In this document: piece by piece, positions 61,349-64,000 of the stretch
Layout: each line of letters opens with the position of its first letter
How positions within the stretch are numbered: position 1 is the first letter of the stretch
NCBI GenBank assembly: GCA_028279945.1
Contig: JANQMT010000105.1
Span: 1 to 64,000, forward strand
Origin: JAKSCF01 sp028279945
GTDB lineage: Bacteria > Bacillota > Clostridia > Peptostreptococcales > JAAYPU01
DNA length: 64,000 nt
Reading direction: 5' to 3'
The notes under the pieces: generated by a model
Told to the model about the DNA's origin: nothing
What the model saw: the letters and a program-made list of their open reading frames with translations, nothing else
Databases searched by the model: none
Program-made: the position numbers and the translations under genes

Positions 61349-62362
61349 ATGATGAGTGATTATTCAGAGAATGAAGGTGATTGGTTGAACTCTGCAATTT
61401 TTATTAACCAGATGGATGATTATTATGGCATTTTAAAGAGAAAATATGGTTTTACCCATTTAGAGGATGAAAATACAGGTAGGCTTATTGTTCCAAAGGA
61501 ACTTGGAAGGGGTTACATAAGTGCAATATCACCTTGCTGTGATGTAGAGATTTCCATAATGCATTTAAGACTTCTTCATCCACTTGTTATGTGCTATGAG
61601 AATTTCGACTGTATGTTTGAAGCAACCTACTGTTTTAGTGGATATATCTCGTGTTCGGAAACGGGTGTAATCGATACCTGCCTTAGCCGGAATGAATTGG
61701 GTATTTATATTAAACCTAATAGTCGTGGTATGATGATGTACCCATCAGGGGAGGAAATCTTTGCGGTTTCAATTTTGGCCAAAAATCAATTATATAAGCA
61801 ACTCCCTTATAAGGACGATTTTAGACGACACAACAGTACTTGTCATAATTTGACCAACGCTCTTATGAGTCCAAAGAAAACGAGTGTACAGATACAGAAT
61901 TTATTTAGTCAGATTATTGAGAATCAAATTGATGACCAGCTGCAGCCATCCTTTTTAGAAGGGGCATCAAAGATGATTTTATCTTTATTGTGGCAAAACA
62001 ATGTCGTGAATACTTTTAAAGGCGTAAAGTCTTGCAGCTATTGTTCTGCAGATCAAAAGGCAATACAGGAAGTGGAGCATATATTAAGGCGTGATTATAT
62101 GAACCCTCCAACCACCGGCCAACTTTCTAAAATGGTTGCAATTAATGAGTATAAGCTTAAAAATGGTTTTCGGGAGATGTTCGGAAAGACCATTTATGAA
62201 TATATACGCCAACTACGGATGAGCAATGCAAAAAACCTGCTGGAAAATGATGATCTGAGCATCAGTCAAATTGCATATATGGTAGGATATATCAATACCA
62301 GTCATTTTGCCAGGGCGTTTAGAAAGGAATATGGTGTAAATCCTAGTGATTTGCGTAGCTGA
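61349..62362 (+). CDS. AraC-family transcriptional regulator
   Basis: A 337-residue regulator with a C-terminal AraC DNA-binding domain (about residues 240-335): two helix-turn-helices, the second reading LSISQIAYMVGYINTSHFARAFRKEYGVNPSDLR, close to consensus. The N-terminal 230 residues resemble the YbtA/PchR type, known from siderophore systems, though only loosely. It precedes an ABC exporter-type gene in the same direction by 194 nt, so it probably activates it. An extended -10 (TGATATAAT) lies upstream; the ribosome site is weak. Confidence 0.88.
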   Translation: MMSDYSENEGDWLNSAIFINQMDDYYGILKRKYGFTHLEDENTGRLIVPKELGRGYISAISPCCDVEISIMHLRLLHPLVMCYENFDCMFEATYCFSGYISCSETGVIDTCLSRNELGIYIKPNSRGMMMYPSGEEIFAVSILAKNQLYKQLPYKDDFRRHNSTCHNLTNALMSPKKTSVQIQNLFSQIIENQIDDQLQPSFLEGASKMILSLLWQNNVVNTFKGVKSCSYCSADQKAIQEVEHILRRDYMNPPTTGQLSKMVAINEYKLKNGFREMFGKTIYEYIRQLRMSNAKNLLENDDLSISQIAYMVGYINTSHFARAFRKEYGVNPSDLRS

Positions 62363-62501
62363 GGAGGATGCAATAAAGGAATATAATCTGGACGATAGGT
62401 GTTGCAAGAAAATATAATTGAGTGGTGCAAAACACAAAATTTTTCAATCAGAGTGTATATATTCCTTCTCGGAGCGGAACTGAAAAGAGTGTGTTGATAG
62501 A

Positions 62502-62536
62502 ATGAGTATTGAGAGAATCAATGCTCATTTAAAGTT
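62502..62536 (+). terminator. Hairpin with T-rich tail before the ABC gene
   Basis: ATGAGTATTGA pairs with TCAATGCTCAT (one G-U) around GAGAA and is followed by TTAAAGTTTTT. It could end AraC transcription or act as an attenuator for the ABC gene, whose ATG is 21 nt further on. Confidence 0.6.
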
Positions 62537-62556
62537 TTTGAAAGGTGGGAAGTAGA

Positions 62557-64000
62557 ATGCTTCAAAGTATAAAACGCTTATTTCAGTTTACCGAAGAATA
62601 CAAAAGAAAGATGATCTTGTCCATATTTTTAGCAATTGGCAGTGTTGCAGCGGGAATCCTTCCATACTTTCTAGTACATCGGTTTGTTTTGGAAATATTA
62701 TATCCGTCTATTCCAAAAACAGAATTGATGGTTATTGCAATAGCTATAGGTGTGTTATTAATCTTGAAGACAGTATTGTTTATTTTTTCTACCATGCTGT
62801 CCCATCAGGCTGCATATTGCATTCTGCGAAATATTCGATTAAAACTTGCAAATAAGCTTACCAGATTACCTCTTGGATATGTTCTTGAAAGAGATTCAGG
62901 TGTTATAAAGAAGGTAATGGAAAATGATGTGGAGGAATTGGAGCGGTTCTTAGCCCATAACATTCCCGAAACCATATCCAGTGTTCTTGTACCGGTTCTT
63001 GTTTTGATTTATCTTGTTTTCATTGATTGGCGCATGGCTGCTGCTATGCTCATATTTATACCTATTGCAGCTTTCTTCTATGTATTGATGATGCGTATTA
63101 ACAAAGAAAAGCTGGATAAGTATTACCGTGCAGTTGATAAGATGAATGCTGTAGTTGTAGAGTATGTAAATGGGATGAAAGAAATAAAAGCATTTAACCA
63201 ATCTGAAGGAGCATTTTTTCGGTTTCGGGAGGCAATAAACGATTATCGTCGATATGTCTTAGACTGGTATAAAGCATGCTGGCCCCTTATGTCTGCCTAT
63301 TTTGTATTGATACAGGCATCTGTTGTTTCGGTACTCCCCTTAGGATTATATTTGACCATTAATGGCAGCCTTGATGTTTCGGTGCTTGTTCTGTTTCTTT
63401 TGATTTCTATGGGCTTTGCCGCACCGCTGATGAAATTATCGGAATTTGCGGACGGAATTATTGCAGTGACAAATGCAGAGAAGAATGTGCATGGGATTTT
63501 ATCTGAGACTGAAATACCTATCAAAACCCAAAATGTAAGTCCTAAAAATCACACCGTGAAGTTTAAAAATGTTTCCTTTGCTTATGATAACGAATTTGTA
63601 TTGAATCATGTGTCCTTTGAGGCAGTTGAAGGAAAATCTCTTGCTATTATAGGGCCATCAGGAAGTGGTAAGTCAACGATAGCAAAACTTATCTGCCGTT
63701 TTTGGGATATAGAAAAAGGAGAGATTTGCATTGGCGATGTTAACATCCGTGATATAAAGCCGGATAACCTGATGGATATGGTCAGTTTTGTTTTTCAAGA
63801 TACATTCTTATTCAACATGTCCATAAGAGAGAACATACGGGTTGGTAAACCGGAAGCTTCTGACGGGGATATCATTGCGGCTGCAAAAATGGCTAAATGT
63901 CATGACTTCATCATGAAAACAAAAAATGGCTATGACACTTTAGCCGGGGATGCAGGTAACCGTTTAAGCGGCGGTGAAAGACAGCGAATATGTATTGCTA
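62557..64000 (+). CDS. ABC transporter permease/ATPase, cut by the window end
   Basis: An exporter-type half transporter with a fused ATPase; 481 codons are visible and the 3' end is missing. Six membrane helices fill about residues 15-300. The ATPase then shows Walker A GPSGSGKST (around residue 368), the Q-loop FVFQDTFLF and the signature LSGGERQR just before the edge. AAGGTGGG precedes the ATG. With an AraC regulator just upstream it resembles paired YbtP/YbtQ-like iron-siderophore systems, in which a second half transporter would follow; this is inference. Confidence 0.9.
   Translation, partial: MLQSIKRLFQFTEEYKRKMILSIFLAIGSVAAGILPYFLVHRFVLEILYPSIPKTELMVIAIAIGVLLILKTVLFIFSTMLSHQAAYCILRNIRLKLANKLTRLPLGYVLERDSGVIKKVMENDVEELERFLAHNIPETISSVLVPVLVLIYLVFIDWRMAAAMLIFIPIAAFFYVLMMRINKEKLDKYYRAVDKMNAVVVEYVNGMKEIKAFNQSEGAFFRFREAINDYRRYVLDWYKACWPLMSAYFVLIQASVVSVLPLGLYLTINGSLDVSVLVLFLLISMGFAAPLMKLSEFADGIIAVTNAEKNVHGILSETEIPIKTQNVSPKNHTVKFKNVSFAYDNEFVLNHVSFEAVEGKSLAIIGPSGSGKSTIAKLICRFWDIEKGEICIGDVNIRDIKPDNLMDMVSFVFQDTFLFNMSIRENIRVGKPEASDGDIIAAAKMAKCHDFIMKTKNGYDTLAGDAGNRLSGGERQRICIA

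Noticed and set aside
1..64000. CRISPR arrays, tRNA or rRNA genes, insertion sequences
   Set aside because: No regularly spaced repeats, cloverleaf sequences, ribosomal RNA segments or transposase frames were found on reading the gaps.

Overview
The window is about 64 kb of a low-GC, gene-dense chromosome. It reads as a spore-forming anaerobic member of the Clostridia. The supporting signs are an alpha/beta-type small acid-soluble spore protein, a lysine riboswitch, strong Shine-Dalgarno sequences with frequent TTG/GTG starts, a CggR-led glycolytic operon, an acetylase-type diaminopimelate pathway (dapH), a K+-dependent-type membrane pyrophosphatase and a lysine-fermentation gene (kal). I would not name a genus. 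No rRNA, tRNA, CRISPR array, prophage or insertion sequence was seen.

Layout. At 1-8 kb, an asd-dapA-dapB-dapH operon runs leftward under a lysine riboswitch. An M20 amidohydrolase (possibly the matching N-acetyl-diaminopimelate deacetylase), a CPBP protease, a spore DNA-binding protein and Hsp33 run rightward from it. At 8-12 kb, a dihydropyrimidinase and an NCS1 nucleobase permease run leftward; the permease has a good sigma-54 promoter with a long palindrome-rich upstream region. At 12-17 kb there is an RND efflux operon with its own TetR repressor and an apparent operator. At 17-25 kb are an iron-sulfur protein, DUF503, nth, lysA, a lipase-like hydrolase, then leftward kal (with a second consensus sigma-54 promoter), a SEC-C protein and hom. 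At 25-29.7 kb are trmL, a Na/Pi cotransporter, trxB and rpoN (sigma-54 itself). At 29.8-35.3 kb is cggR-gap-pgk-tpiA-eno, lacking a phosphoglycerate mutase. At 35.7-44.6 kb are secG, hppA, two small lipoproteins, rnr, a CBS protein, a nucleoside kinase and nfo. At 44.6-53 kb are an orphan promoter/terminator unit (possible small RNA), psuK-psuG-mgsA, two small transporters, pcrA and ligA.

At 53-59.6 kb an XRE-cupin regulator faces an operon of a proline-racemase-family enzyme, a three-gene TRAP transporter and a one-chain iron-sulfur L-serine dehydratase. Three copies of a TTTCA-N6-TGAAA palindrome lie between them, which suggests a self-contained inducible amino-acid or hydroxy-acid catabolic unit. 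At 59.7-64 kb are a 20-codon leader ORF before a GNAT acetyltransferase, an unrecognised protein, an AraC regulator and the start of an ABC exporter-type gene cut by the window edge.

Together the genes cover aspartate-family biosynthesis (asd, dapA, dapB, dapH, hom, lysA), lower glycolysis, DNA repair (nth, nfo, pcrA, ligA) and amino-acid or pyrimidine breakdown. The most interesting signals are regulatory: two consensus sigma-54 promoters in the same window as rpoN, the riboswitch, the operator clusters and the orphan transcription unit. The racemase-family variant with a serine at the first catalytic position is the main enzymatic oddity.
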